64,000 bases of DNA from DASUWK01 sp036378435 (GCA_036378435.1 DASUWK010000056.1:1-64000); one strand, 5' to 3'; numbered from the stretch's first letter, positions 8,482 to 19,180 are shown. The notes: generated by a model from the sequence alone, not told the origin. Translations and numbers: made by a program.

Positions 8482-10236
8482 GTGGAGCAGCTTCTGCTCC
8501 TGGCTCGCGCCTCCCGGCCGATTCCGACCGCCGGCGGCCTGCTCTTCACCGCCGATCTGCCCGGCCACCCGCAGCCCTACCTCTTGAAGTCGCCTCGGGC
8601 CTGGCCCGAGCGGCTGACGGCGAGCACCGAGCGCACCGTCCCCGTCGGTGAGACCGAGCTCGGCCTCCTGCTCACGTACGACAGCGGCGGCAACGAGGCC
8701 TGGCAGCTGGACATCCTCGAGCGGGACAGCGGGACGCGACGCCGGCTGACGCACGATCCGAAGGCGATCCATCGGAGCGTTGTCATCGCGCCCGACGGGC
8801 GCCGCGCCGGCCTGTCGCACAACCCCGGCGGCCAGGACGACTTCAGGCTCGGCGTGATCGACCTCGCTACCGGCGCCATCGAAGACTGGCTGGCCGAGCC
8901 TGGCTACTGGCTCTGGGAAGGCTGGAGCCCCGACGGCCGGACGGCAGCCGTCAGCCGCAGCCTCTCGGGCACGAAGAACCTCGCCTACCTGCTCGGCGAA
9001 GGCGGGGACTTGCGCCCCGTCCTGCCCCGGGCCCGGCGAGTCGAGCAGATCGCCTGGGCGGGCGAGCGGCTGCTCGCCGTCACCGACCTGGACTCGGAGT
9101 TCCTGGGCGTGGCGGAGGTGGACCCGAGCGCGCCCGACGAGCCGCTGCACTGGATTCTCCAGCCCGAGGCGGACGTGCTGGCGGTGCTGGTGGCGCCCGA
9201 TCCCGCGCGCGCCGTCGTCGGTGTCAACCGGGGCCCGTTCGACGAGCTGGCCCTGCTGGACGTCGAATCCGGCTCGATCGAGCCGATCACGGAGCTGCCT
9301 CCGGGCCTGGTCTCTCCCGACAACGTCAGTGCCTACGTGGACCAGCTGGCCTGGGCCCCGGACGGCTCGCTCTTCGTCGCCTGGGAGACGCCGACGCAGC
9401 CCGCCGAGATCTATCAGCTCACGCTCGACGGGCGCGAGCCGGTCCGCTGGACCGAAGCCTCCTCCCCGCCCGGCGGCCTCAGACAGCCCGTGCAAGCCGA
9501 GTTCCGGACGTTCGACGGCCTGCGGGTGCCGGCTCTCCATTACCGCGTCGACGGGCGCCCGCGCCCGACCGTGGTCTGGTTCCACGGCGGTCCGGAGTCA
9601 CAGCTGCGGGGTGGGTTCAGCCCGCTCTTCCAGGCTCTGAACCGCGCCGGCTTCGACGTCTTCGCCCCCAACGTCCGAGGCTCGACGGGCTATGGCGTCC
9701 ACTACTTCTCGCTGGACGACCGCGAGCTCCGGTGGGACTCGGTGCGCGACGGCTGCGAAGCGGGCCGGCATCTGAAGCGCGAGGGTTACGCCACCGCGCT
9801 GGCCCCGATGGGCGGCAGCTATGGCGGGTTCATGACCCTGGCCGTTCTGGTCGAGGATCCAGATCTCTGGGACGCCGCCGTCGAGATCGTGGGCATCGCC
9901 GACTGGCGCACATTCTTCGCGAACACCAGTGGCTGGCGGCGGGCCGTCCGGGCGGCCGAATACGGCGATCCCGAGACCGCGGACGCCGAATTCCTGGAGG
10001 AGTTCAGCCCGCTGCGCCGCGCTCACTCGATCAAGGCTCCCCTGCTCGTCCTCCACGGCCGCAACGACGTGCGCGTGCCGGTGGGCGAGGCCGAGCAGAT
10101 CGCCGCGGCCGCCGCGGACGTCGAGCTGCTGATCTTCGACGACGAGGGCCACGGCCTCGCGAAGCACGGCAACCGCGTGCGCGGCTACGGCCGGGCGATC
10201 GAGTTCTTGACCGAGAGGCTGGGCGGCGGAGCCTAG
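8482..10236 (+). CDS. S9 family peptidase (prolyl oligopeptidase/acylaminoacyl-peptidase type)
   Basis: 584 residues from GTG 8482. An N-terminal propeller (about 20-325) with SPDGR-type strands leads into an alpha/beta hydrolase domain. The triad is visible: Ser446 in GGSYGG, Asp529 in GRNDVRVP, and His557 in DEGHGLA. An oxyanion-side HGGPES motif precedes them. The family cleaves short peptides in the cytoplasm; there is no signal peptide. The gene starts 73 nt past the tRNA-Gln 5' end. Its TAG stop shares a CTAG with the stop of the opposing DUF5808 gene. Confidence 0.93.
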   Translation: MEQLLLLARASRPIPTAGGLLFTADLPGHPQPYLLKSPRAWPERLTASTERTVPVGETELGLLLTYDSGGNEAWQLDILERDSGTRRRLTHDPKAIHRSVVIAPDGRRAGLSHNPGGQDDFRLGVIDLATGAIEDWLAEPGYWLWEGWSPDGRTAAVSRSLSGTKNLAYLLGEGGDLRPVLPRARRVEQIAWAGERLLAVTDLDSEFLGVAEVDPSAPDEPLHWILQPEADVLAVLVAPDPARAVVGVNRGPFDELALLDVESGSIEPITELPPGLVSPDNVSAYVDQLAWAPDGSLFVAWETPTQPAEIYQLTLDGREPVRWTEASSPPGGLRQPVQAEFRTFDGLRVPALHYRVDGRPRPTVVWFHGGPESQLRGGFSPLFQALNRAGFDVFAPNVRGSTGYGVHYFSLDDRELRWDSVRDGCEAGRHLKREGYATALAPMGGSYGGFMTLAVLVEDPDLWDAAVEIVGIADWRTFFANTSGWRRAVRAAEYGDPETADAEFLEEFSPLRRAHSIKAPLLVLHGRNDVRVPVGEAEQIAAAAADVELLIFDDEGHGLAKHGNRVRGYGRAIEFLTERLGGGA

Positions 10237-10577
10237 GCCGTGCGATCCCCGCGCTGCCGCAGGGTCAGCGAGGGCCGGCCGGAACCCATCAGGCGATCGA
10301 AGAGCCGCATCATCAAGGTGCGGGCCTGGTAGAAGTTGACGGCCCAGCCCACGCCCAGGGGCCTGGGCAGGAGGAGCCGCTCATCCGTCGGGTTCCAGTA
10401 CGACTCGCGCAGCCGGTCCCAGGTCGGCGGCCGGAAGTCGTACGGCACGAACCCGAACACCTCGCCGTGCCAGGTGCGCTCGGATTCTGGCTTCGCCATC
10501 TCCTGCGAGATCGCGACCAGCGCCGCGGCGAGCTTGGCCAGCCGGAGCAGGCCGCGGACACGCCCTTGCCTTCGCAC
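10233..10577 (-). CDS. DUF5808 domain protein
   Basis: 114 residues. A hydrophobic helix-like N-terminus precedes a conserved Trp/Tyr/Pro-rich core: FRPPTWDRLRESYWNPTDERLLLPRPLGVGWAVNFY. The NPxDxRLxxPxxxGxGWxxNF pattern matches DUF5808, a family of unknown function often found next to membrane proteins. It converges on the S9 peptidase, and both stop codons lie within one CTAG. No further function can be stated. Confidence 0.75.
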   Translation of the reverse strand: MRRQGRVRGLLRLAKLAAALVAISQEMAKPESERTWHGEVFGFVPYDFRPPTWDRLRESYWNPTDERLLLPRPLGVGWAVNFYQARTLMMRLFDRLMGSGRPSLTLRQRGDRTA

Positions 10578-10665
10578 GCTCCGATTATCCAGGTTGCGGC
10601 CTTAAAGCGGCGAGAAGGCGGGTAACCTTTGGTCACGCACTCTCGTTCCACCGGCCAGGGGTAGC

Positions 10666-11931
10666 TTGGCCAAGCTGTACACGTCGCGCCGCTGGCTGCG
10701 ATGGCTCAAACCGGGCCTCGAGGTCAAACGTTGGATAGGCCTATTCGCGCTGGCCATCCTTCTGCTCGACCTCGGCGCGGCCTACGCGCTGAAGACCCTC
10801 TACGGCAACATCCAGCTGCCGCCGCAGTCGTACTGGATCACGCTCCAGTTCTGGCCCCACTGGCTGCGGGCGATCATCTTCGCGGCGATCGGCATCAGCC
10901 TGCTGTTGTTCTCTTTCTGGAAGCTGCAGAACTCGGTGCTCGGGCCGTTCCTCCCCGGCGGCGAGCAGAGCCTGGCCGAGCTCCTGGACACCTTCCGCAC
11001 CCGGAGTCGCGGTCCTCGCGTCGTAGCCGTCGGCGGCGGCACCGGGCTGTCAACTCTGCTGCGCGGCTTGAAGGAGTACACCGCCAACCTCGCGGCGATC
11101 GTGACCGTGGCCGACGACGGCGGGTCGTCAGGCCGGCTCCGGGAGGAGTACCGGGTGCTGCCGCCAGGCGATTTCCGGCAGTGCCTGGTGGCGCTGGCGG
11201 ACGCCGAACCCCTGGTGAAGGAGCTGTTCGAGCACCGCTTCACCGACGGGTCCTTGGGCGGACACTCCTTCGGGAACCTCTTCATCATGGCCATGGCCGA
11301 CATCACGGGGAACTTCGAGCACGCGCTCCGCGAGTCCGGCAAAGTCCTCGCGGTGCGGGGCACGATCGTGCCCAGCACGCTGCAGGACGTGACGCTCGTC
11401 GCCAGCGTCAACGGCACCACCGTCGAGGGCGAGTCGAAGATCCCTCACACCAACGGCGGCCCGATCAGCCGGGTCTTCTTGAAGCCGGACGTGCCGGCGG
11501 CCAACCCCGAGGCGCTCGCCGCGATCATGAACGCCGAGCTCGTGGTGATCGGCCCCGGCTCGCTTTACACCTCGATCCTGCCCAACTTGCTGGTCAGCGG
11601 CATGGTGGACGCGATCAAGGCGTCGCCGGCACTCAAGGTGTTCATCTGCAACGTCGCCTCACAGCACGGCGAGACGGATTCTTTCAAGGTCAGCGACTAC
11701 CTCCGGGTGATCGAGGAGCACGTCGGCGGCAACATCTTCGACTTCGTCGTCTGCAACTCCAACCTCAACCACTCGCCGACCGGCGGTCAGACGAAGGTCG
11801 TCTTCGATCGCGACGCGGCTCAGCGCGACGTTCGCTTCATCCTCACCGACGTGGTCAACACGCGCATCCCGAGCCACCACGATTCGGAGAAGCTCGCCGA
11901 GGCGATCATGAAGCGGGTCTGGCAAGCCTGA
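10666..11931 (+). CDS. yvcK: YvcK/CofD-like protein with N-terminal membrane helices
   Basis: 421 residues from TTG 10666, preceded by AGGGG. Two hydrophobic segments at about 20-45 and 65-90 are followed by the YvcK fold: VVAVGGGTGLSTLLRGL near residue 121, TVADDGGSSGRLR, PPGDFRQCLVALA and LGGHSFGNLFI. These are the UDP-sugar binding motifs of the family, which in Bacillus and Mycobacterium controls carbon use and cell-wall precursor supply. The membrane anchor is found in Chloroflexota and Actinobacteria-type homologues. It stands alone, without the rapZ or whiA neighbours seen elsewhere. Confidence 0.92.
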   Translation: MAKLYTSRRWLRWLKPGLEVKRWIGLFALAILLLDLGAAYALKTLYGNIQLPPQSYWITLQFWPHWLRAIIFAAIGISLLLFSFWKLQNSVLGPFLPGGEQSLAELLDTFRTRSRGPRVVAVGGGTGLSTLLRGLKEYTANLAAIVTVADDGGSSGRLREEYRVLPPGDFRQCLVALADAEPLVKELFEHRFTDGSLGGHSFGNLFIMAMADITGNFEHALRESGKVLAVRGTIVPSTLQDVTLVASVNGTTVEGESKIPHTNGGPISRVFLKPDVPAANPEALAAIMNAELVVIGPGSLYTSILPNLLVSGMVDAIKASPALKVFICNVASQHGETDSFKVSDYLRVIEEHVGGNIFDFVVCNSNLNHSPTGGQTKVVFDRDAAQRDVRFILTDVVNTRIPSHHDSEKLAEAIMKRVWQA

Positions 11932-11939
11932 CCGCAGGA

Positions 11940-12001
11940 CTCCCGGCCGGCCGCGGGCCCCTTCAAGAACCCGCGATAGGGCTCGGGGCCGGCCGCGGGC
12001 C
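11940..12001. repeat. 62-nt GC-rich palindromic repeat, copy 1
   Basis: Aligns end to end with 36993-37054. Both begin CTCC, contain one CGGCCGGCC arm, then a spacer, then GATAGGGC and a second GGCCGGCCGCG arm. Here it sits in the convergent gap between yvcK and the PAP2 gene and supplies the last codons of PAP2. It resembles a REP-type element. Confidence 0.55.
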
Positions 12002-12781
12002 GAAAAGCCTGACCGACCGCTCGACCAGCAGCGTCGCCGCCGCCACATAGACCAACCCCAAAAGCGCGTCGACCACGTAGTGCTCGCCCAGGTACACGAT
12101 CGCCCACCACACCGCCGCCGACCACACCAACAGGAAGATCGCCAGCGCTCGATAACGCCGCCACGCGTAGACCGCGGCCAGCGTCGGGAAGGCCGCGTGC
12201 AGTGACGGGAACGCCGCATAAAGGTTCGGATCGAGCCGGCCGAGCGTGCCGTAGATGGGCGACTCCAGGTAGTTCACCCCCCACTTGCTGACCGTCTCGT
12301 TGGCCACCTTGTGCACGACATGCGGGAACTGCAGCCAGGGCGGCGTGCTGGGAAAGAAGAGGTAGGTGGCGAAAGCCAGGAAGCACATCACGAGCAGCGC
12401 CCCGATGTACCGCCAGTAATGGTCGCGGCTGCCGAGCCAGAACACGAACCCGACGACCACCGGCAGCACGAAGTGCATGAAGTAGAGGCCGATGGCGATC
12501 CAGTCCCACGGTTCGATGATCCGGGGGTTGTAGAGGTGCTCCTGCAGGAACAGGCTGGGCAGCCGGCCGCGGAAGACCCAGAGCTCGAGGGTGGCGATGT
12601 CGTGGGGGGCGAAGCCTGTCTTCGCGGCGAAGCCCCGCATGACCTCGTAGGCGAAGAAGAGCAGCAGGAACGGCAGCCAGTCGGTGATGAACTCCCGGCC
12701 GCGGCCGAGGGCCAGCGCGATCACCAGCACGGAGAGCACGACCCACTGGGGCTCGATCTCGACGCCCCGCCACAGCATCAC
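11963..12781 (-). CDS. PAP2-superfamily membrane phosphatase
   Basis: 272 residues from GTG 12781. Several hydrophobic helices surround a PAP2/inositol phosphotransferase-like core, with FPSLHAAFPTLAAVY (the SxxH of motif 2) and YLGEHYVVDALLGL (the motif 3 His and Asp). Such enzymes remove phosphate from lipid phosphates at the membrane. The start is uncertain: from GTG 12781 the first helix is lost. An in-frame CTG at 12841, whose CTGA overlaps the RidA stop, would give 292 residues with a complete first helix. No ATG, GTG or TTG lies between them. Coupled with the RidA gene upstream. Confidence 0.88.
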   Translation of the reverse strand: MMLWRGVEIEPQWVVLSVLVIALALGRGREFITDWLPFLLLFFAYEVMRGFAAKTGFAPHDIATLELWVFRGRLPSLFLQEHLYNPRIIEPWDWIAIGLYFMHFVLPVVVGFVFWLGSRDHYWRYIGALLVMCFLAFATYLFFPSTPPWLQFPHVVHKVANETVSKWGVNYLESPIYGTLGRLDPNLYAAFPSLHAAFPTLAAVYAWRRYRALAIFLLVWSAAVWWAIVYLGEHYVVDALLGLVYVAAATLLVERSVRLFGPRPAPSPIAGS

Positions 12782-12837
12782 GCCGAAGACCAGGCCGAGG
12801 TAGACGATCGATCCGCCCAGGAGCAGGCGGCGGCGTG

Positions 12838-13320
12838 TCAGCTGCGAAGTCTTACCTGCGCGATCGCGGAGATTTCGACGGCAACGCTGCGCGGCAGGGC
12901 GTTCACGCCGACCGCCGCCCGCGTGTGGCGCCCCGGCTCGCCGAGGACCTCCACCAGCAGGTCCGAGCACGCGTTGATGACGTCGGGCTGCTCGCCGAAC
13001 CCAGGGCTGGACAGCACGTAGCCGGTGACTTGGAGCACCTGCTCGACATTGTCGAGGCCGGAGGCGGCCTCGAGCTGGGCCAGCACGTTGAGCGCGCAGA
13101 GCCGGGCGCACTCACGCGCCTCTTCGACGCTGACCTCGTCCGGCACCGACCCCGCGTGGAGGGGCTTACCGTCCCGCATCGGCACCTGCCCCGCGATGTA
13201 CACGACGGCCCTGCCGTCGCCGATGGGAACCGACCGGGTCGGCACGTAGGCGGCGAGTGCGGCCGGGGGCTGGGGGAGCTCCAGGCCCAGCTCGCGGAGA
13301 CGTTCGTGAGCTTGGGACAT
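12838..13320 (-). CDS. RidA/YjgF family protein
   Basis: 160 residues. This is the longer YjgH/endoribonuclease L-PSP-like form. It shows VVYIAGQVPMRDGKPLHAG, ECARLCALNVLAQLEAA, VEQVLQVTGYVLS and HTRAAVGVNALPRSVAVEI, with the C-terminal VxALPxxxxVEI typical of the family. RidA proteins hydrolyse reactive enamines and imines made by PLP enzymes. It begins only 35 nt from the start of the divergent exported protein at 13356. It probably forms a two-gene unit with PAP2. Confidence 0.9.
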   Translation of the reverse strand: MSQAHERLRELGLELPQPPAALAAYVPTRSVPIGDGRAVVYIAGQVPMRDGKPLHAGSVPDEVSVEEARECARLCALNVLAQLEAASGLDNVEQVLQVTGYVLSSPGFGEQPDVINACSDLLVEVLGEPGRHTRAAVGVNALPRSVAVEISAIAQVRLRS

Positions 13321-13355
13321 TGCTTCTAAATCGTGACGCAGTGTATGAGTGAGCC

Positions 13356-15656
13356 GTGCCGCTGCGGGGGTGGCGCCAGGGTTCGCTCTCCCTGGCGGTA
13401 GTGCTGCTGTCGATTGCCGGGATCTCGCGCGCCTTCGCGGACGTGCCCCAGCCCGTCTCCACGATTCTCCCCTCCCGCGCGCTCGAGCCGGTCATCCTGA
13501 CCGGGTCGCAGATCCCGGACTGGTCGACCGGCCCCGAGGTCACGTTTCGAGCGCCGCAGCCGCCGACCGATTACGGCGTCGCCGACATCCAGGGCCAGCT
13601 CCCGCCGCAGCTCAGGAGCGACTGCTACCAGCCCTCACCGGCGCCGGACGTCAACGGCAACGTCGACCCCTTCCACAACGACCACAACTGCTACCAGTCG
13701 AACCAGCTGCCCATCCGAACGGTGCCCGGGCGCACGGGCGTGGATCCCAACTCGATCCGCGGCTACCGCTGGAACCCGCGCAAAGGACGCTTCGAGCAGA
13801 TCCCGTTCCAGGTCGATACCAAGTGGATCCACTACATCTCGAACAACGCATCCGGCTTCGCCTTCTACTCGGGCGTCGACCAGGAGCTGACGTACACGTA
13901 CGACCGCGAAGGCTTCCGCTACACGACCAACGCCCCCTACAGCGCCGCCAACCCCGGCATCGTCTGCTGGGCCAAGCCCGCCGGCGGGATCGTGGCTGCC
14001 CCCGACCCCAACCCGACCCTCATCGACACCGACGAGATGGTGTTCATGGCCCGGGACGCCGGCACGCAGGCGCCCACCGGCGCCTCGCTCCCGAAGGGAA
14101 TCGTCGACGCCCGGGAGGTCCAGGTCACGGACCCGCTGACCGGGCAGGCGACCTTCGTCTACCTGATGCTGTCGGGCAAGGACCGTGACGGCGGCTACAA
14201 GGTCCAGCCCGCCTACACCGCCGCCAACTCCCCCTACGTCCACTATCAGCGGGACCCGAACGCGGACCTGTTCGTGTATTCGCAGAGCTCGTTCGGGAAC
14301 TACGGCAAGGCACCGAGCGGGCCCGTCTGCACACCGGACGGCAAGCCGGTCATCGGCCAGGGCTTCAAGCTGAACTCGGCCGGGGTGCCGGTTCTCGATC
14401 CGAGCACGTACGTGCAGCGACGGCCGCTCGACACGGCCACCGTCACGACGCCGCGCTACCGCTTCCGCTACGACGGGCGCTGGGTCATGGACTCGATCCA
14501 GGTGTCGCCGGACGACCGAGGTCTGAGCACGGGCGACTACGGCCCGAACCTGATCGACCGCTGGAAGGCGCGGGCGTTCCAGCAGAGCCCCGGCGGTGAC
14601 ACCCCGTGCTGCGGCTACGAGGAGGAGCAGACCAACTGGGGCGGCTCCTCCCAGCTGATGGGCGAGAAGGTGGGCCCGGTTCGGATCATCCGGACCACCT
14701 GGGGCGCGGACTCGTCGACGAACAATGTCCGCACGGAGGTCTTCTATCCGTACGAGGTCCGCTACCAGGACGACCTGCGGGTGCACGTCATCCCGCCGCT
14801 GGACGGCATCTACGTCCAGCGCGACATGGCGGCCGGCCGGGTCACGAAATACCTAAATCCCTACATCCCGAACGGCGTGCCGGTCGACGGCTGCAACGAC
14901 GAGGTCTTCGGCAACTTCAACGCCCACCTCGGGTCGGACGGCATCACCGAGAGGAGCGACGACCAGCTGGGCGGCGCCGTCTGCGGCCAGAACCACAACC
15001 AGGGCACCACGACCACGATCGGCAATCCCACCAACAGCTGCAGCAACTGCATCCACGGCGATTTCGACGCGCCCGACTACACGTTCTCCGGGCCGCCCGG
15101 AACGCTGCAGTGGGAGCTGAGCAGCGGGCCCTGGGGCTCGCTCGTCGAGCGCTGGAACGTGTCCCAGGTGACGCCGGTCGGCACACCCGCGGCCGCGATC
15201 GCGACCCAGCCCTACTACCGCGACGACTCCTGTTTCGACGACGGGACCGGCAACGACCCCGGGCCCAAGCTCCACCTGCGCAGCAAGGACGAGCCGACGA
15301 CCTGGGGCTACGACCCGGTCACCGGCGTCGCGATGTCACCGGCGCCCGCCGGCTCGGTGGTGCACCAGCGCGTCTGCTGGTCCCCGGCGGACGGCCTCCC
15401 CAACCCCAACTTCTCGCCGCAGGGCGACATCCGCTACTTCCAGGGCGACATCGGCACGCACGGCCTGCACGTCGAATTCATTGTCGACAGCGACAATGCC
15501 CAGATGACCGTGCCGATCGATGAGATCGACACCGAGCAGCGGCAGGTCATCCTGCCGGGCGACCAGGGTAACTACGCGACAGGCGAGCTCTACGGCCACA
15601 GCTTCGACAAGCCCCTGGTGGCCCTGGAGACCCTGAGCCGCTTCAGCGCCGGCTAG
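13356..15656 (+). CDS. Exported protein of unknown function, 766 aa
   Basis: 766 residues from GTG 13356, with a signal peptide (about 1-29, ending RAFADVP). I do not recognise a domain. The mature part is rich in Tyr, Asp, Pro and Gly and contains Cys pairs (CCGYEEEQ; CSNCIHGDF). It has repeated short blocks that look like beta-sheet ligand-binding modules (FVYSQSSFGNYGK, VYHPYEV-like). There is no membrane anchor. The GTG start is 35 nt from the divergent RidA start. Its TAG stop is shared through CTAG with the next gene, another exported protein. A secreted binding or structural protein is possible but unproven. Confidence 0.8.
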   Translation: MPLRGWRQGSLSLAVVLLSIAGISRAFADVPQPVSTILPSRALEPVILTGSQIPDWSTGPEVTFRAPQPPTDYGVADIQGQLPPQLRSDCYQPSPAPDVNGNVDPFHNDHNCYQSNQLPIRTVPGRTGVDPNSIRGYRWNPRKGRFEQIPFQVDTKWIHYISNNASGFAFYSGVDQELTYTYDREGFRYTTNAPYSAANPGIVCWAKPAGGIVAAPDPNPTLIDTDEMVFMARDAGTQAPTGASLPKGIVDAREVQVTDPLTGQATFVYLMLSGKDRDGGYKVQPAYTAANSPYVHYQRDPNADLFVYSQSSFGNYGKAPSGPVCTPDGKPVIGQGFKLNSAGVPVLDPSTYVQRRPLDTATVTTPRYRFRYDGRWVMDSIQVSPDDRGLSTGDYGPNLIDRWKARAFQQSPGGDTPCCGYEEEQTNWGGSSQLMGEKVGPVRIIRTTWGADSSTNNVRTEVFYPYEVRYQDDLRVHVIPPLDGIYVQRDMAAGRVTKYLNPYIPNGVPVDGCNDEVFGNFNAHLGSDGITERSDDQLGGAVCGQNHNQGTTTTIGNPTNSCSNCIHGDFDAPDYTFSGPPGTLQWELSSGPWGSLVERWNVSQVTPVGTPAAAIATQPYYRDDSCFDDGTGNDPGPKLHLRSKDEPTTWGYDPVTGVAMSPAPAGSVVHQRVCWSPADGLPNPNFSPQGDIRYFQGDIGTHGLHVEFIVDSDNAQMTVPIDEIDTEQRQVILPGDQGNYATGELYGHSFDKPLVALETLSRFSAG

Positions 15657-16873
15657 CTGACCCTGCCCTTCCGGGCGTAGGCGACGAGCGCCAGGAACAG
15701 CACCAGGACCGCGGCCACGCCGAGGGCGAGGAAGGGCAGCTCGGGGCCGTGGACGAGAGCCTGCAGCCATTCGCTGGTCAGCGGCTTCGAGCTCGGCGCC
15801 ACCGGGGCTGCCGCGGCCGCGTTAGGCGCCGGCACGACGCCCGCCGCCGGCTGCTGGGGCGCTCCCCCCTGGTCGACGTAGGACCAGATGAACACCGCGT
15901 GGTCGGCTGATCGGAACGTGGCTGCGAACACAGTGGAACCGGACACGGCGAGCGCGGTCACCGAAGGCACCGGCGAGTCCAGCGAGCGGAACGACTGGCC
16001 GCCGTCGCTGCTTTCCCAAAGGCCGCCGGTCGTCGCGGCGCCGCCGTCGCTCGCGACGAAGAGCTTGCTGTCGGTGGTCCTGAGCGCTGTGTAGTCGGTC
16101 TGCGGCAGTGCCCCGTTGGCAAGGCCGCTCCAGCTGGTGCCCCCGTCCGGCGAGGCGAAAAGGCCGGCGTTCGTGCCGACCAGCAGCTTGCCGCCCTGGA
16201 CGGCCAGCGAGGAGACGATCGCCCCGCCCGAGGCCGGCCCGGCGAGCTTGGTCCAGGTCACGCCCGAGTCGGAGGACATGAAGAGCGGCAGGCCCTGCAC
16301 CGATCGGTCGAGGTCGGCGCCGGCGAAGATCTTGCCGCCCGCCACCGCCACGGCGGCCACGTTCGCGTGCTGCAAGGCGGCCGGCTGCCAGGTGTCGCCG
16401 TCGTGCGTGATAAGAACGCCGCCGTCCGTCGCGGCCGCGGAAAGTCCAACCGAGAAGGCGAAAGCGCGGACCGTCTCCGTCCCGTGGTCAAGCGAGCGCC
16501 AGCTCCCGCCCGAGTCGTCGCTGCGCCAGATGCCGCCGCCGCGCGTACCGACGAGCACATGGGTCGGCTCGATCGGGTCGAACGCCAGCACGAGGACGCC
16601 CTGGCCGAGGCCCTGCGCCACCTTCTTCCAGTTCGCGCCGGTGTCGAGAGAGCGATAGATCTGGCCCGATGGCGTTGCGTACAGCACGTTGGACGCGTTG
16701 TTCGGGTCCACTGTGAGAGCGAAGAGCCCATCGGCGCCTGACCCGGCCGGGGCCGTGGAGAGCAGGTTCCAGGTGTCGGCGGGCGCGGCGCCCGCAGGGG
16801 CGGCGAGAAGCAGCTGCAGAGCCGCAGCCAGCGGCAAAGCTGTCGCAAGAAGACGTAGACGAGGCAGCGACAC
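15653..16873 (-). CDS. Exported BNR/sortilin-like beta-propeller with C-terminal membrane anchor
   Basis: 406 residues. A signal peptide (1-29, ending AGAA) is followed by a propeller to about residue 325 with repeated Asp-box-like strands: YRSLDTGANWKKV, WRSDDSGGSWRSL, FMSSDSGVTWTKL, FASPDGGTSWSGL and WESSDGGQSFRSL. A Pro/Ala linker and one hydrophobic helix with a basic tail (YARKGRVS) anchor the C-terminus. The SxDxGxxW pattern places it with sialidase/Ycf48-like propellers. No enzymatic residues are evident, so a surface binding role is more likely. Confidence 0.85.
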   Translation of the reverse strand: MSLPRLRLLATALPLAAALQLLLAAPAGAAPADTWNLLSTAPAGSGADGLFALTVDPNNASNVLYATPSGQIYRSLDTGANWKKVAQGLGQGVLVLAFDPIEPTHVLVGTRGGGIWRSDDSGGSWRSLDHGTETVRAFAFSVGLSAAATDGGVLITHDGDTWQPAALQHANVAAVAVAGGKIFAGADLDRSVQGLPLFMSSDSGVTWTKLAGPASGGAIVSSLAVQGGKLLVGTNAGLFASPDGGTSWSGLANGALPQTDYTALRTTDSKLFVASDGGAATTGGLWESSDGGQSFRSLDSPVPSVTALAVSGSTVFAATFRSADHAVFIWSYVDQGGAPQQPAAGVVPAPNAAAAAPVAPSSKPLTSEWLQALVHGPELPFLALGVAAVLVLFLALVAYARKGRVS

Positions 16874-16951
16874 CTGGCACGGGATTATGGCACGAGGCAG
16901 CCGCCCACGAGTGGTCAGTTGCGGGACACCGCCCTAGAATCCCGGTCGACC

Positions 16952-17884
16952 ATGGGGCGCCTCGCGTTTCGACCCGACTCCCTCGAGCCGAGCCTCGTCT
17001 ATGTCATCGCCCTCCTGCCGCCCGTGGCCGCGGGGCTGGTCCTGTTCGGCCTGCCCGCCGCCTACGATGCCGCCCTCGCGGTCGCCATCGGCGGCGTGTT
17101 TCACGGAGCCCTGCGGCTGGCCAAGCACCCGCCTGTGATGAGCCCGATCGTCACAGCCCTCGTCGGCGTGGCGCTCATCGGGCCGGGCGCCGCCTGGTGG
17201 TGGGCGGCTGTGGTTGCCGGCGCGGCGTGCATCCTGGAGACAGCGCGCACATTCGCCCCTCGACCTGCCCTGCCGTTCAGCAGCGGGCTGCTCGCTTACG
17301 CCGCCGTCTACCTGGCCGGCCATGGGGCCGTCGGTTCCTACCTCGCGCCGGGCCGCTCCGGCCGGCACTTCCCCGAGCCGATCGCGCTCTGGCACCAGTT
17401 CTTCGCCCCGGACGCCTCGCCGATCGACCCGGTGACGCTGTACGTGGGCAACGTGGCCGGCCCCGTCTTCGCGACGTCGCTCCTGGCCGTCGGCATCGGG
17501 GTCGCCTGGCTGTGGTACGCGGACCGGCTCGACGTGCTGCCCATCGTCGGGTTCGCCGCCGGGGCGCTGGTGGTCACGATCGGCCAGCGCTGGAGTCCAG
17601 CCTTTCAGCTCCTAAGCGGCCCCCTGCTGTTCGCTCTGACCTACGGGTTCGCCGACCGCAAATTGCTCGCAGGCGCGCCGATCCTCGGCGTGGTGTTCGG
17701 GTTCGCGGCCGCCTTCGTCGGCATCGGGCTGCGCACGCGCGGCTACGGGGTCGAGGTGGCGTTCATCTCGCTCGCGGGCGTCCAGGTCGCGGTCGCCGGC
17801 TTTGTCGCGCTGGCGCGGACCTTTCGTTCCGGAGCGCCCCGGCGGCTGATGGCCTTCGCGTGGGCCAGTCAACCGTACCGCTAG
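16952..17884 (+). CDS. Polytopic membrane protein, possibly RnfD/NqrB-like
   Basis: 310 residues from ATG 16952; an in-frame TTG at 16919 is less likely. About nine hydrophobic helices. The stretch NVAGPVFATSLLAVGIGVAWLWY and the following helix resemble the late helices of the RnfD/NqrB family. That family uses a covalently bound FMN on a Thr in an S-x-T-A-like site; here FATSLL occupies the site and no other Rnf or Nqr subunit is near. The assignment is therefore tentative. It ends one base before the purA stop on the other strand. Confidence 0.6.
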   Translation: MGRLAFRPDSLEPSLVYVIALLPPVAAGLVLFGLPAAYDAALAVAIGGVFHGALRLAKHPPVMSPIVTALVGVALIGPGAAWWWAAVVAGAACILETARTFAPRPALPFSSGLLAYAAVYLAGHGAVGSYLAPGRSGRHFPEPIALWHQFFAPDASPIDPVTLYVGNVAGPVFATSLLAVGIGVAWLWYADRLDVLPIVGFAAGALVVTIGQRWSPAFQLLSGPLLFALTYGFADRKLLAGAPILGVVFGFAAAFVGIGLRTRGYGVEVAFISLAGVQVAVAGFVALARTFRSGAPRRLMAFAWASQPYR

Positions 17885-17885
17885 C

Positions 17886-19178
<1,293 letters not shown>

Positions 19179-19180
19179 CG

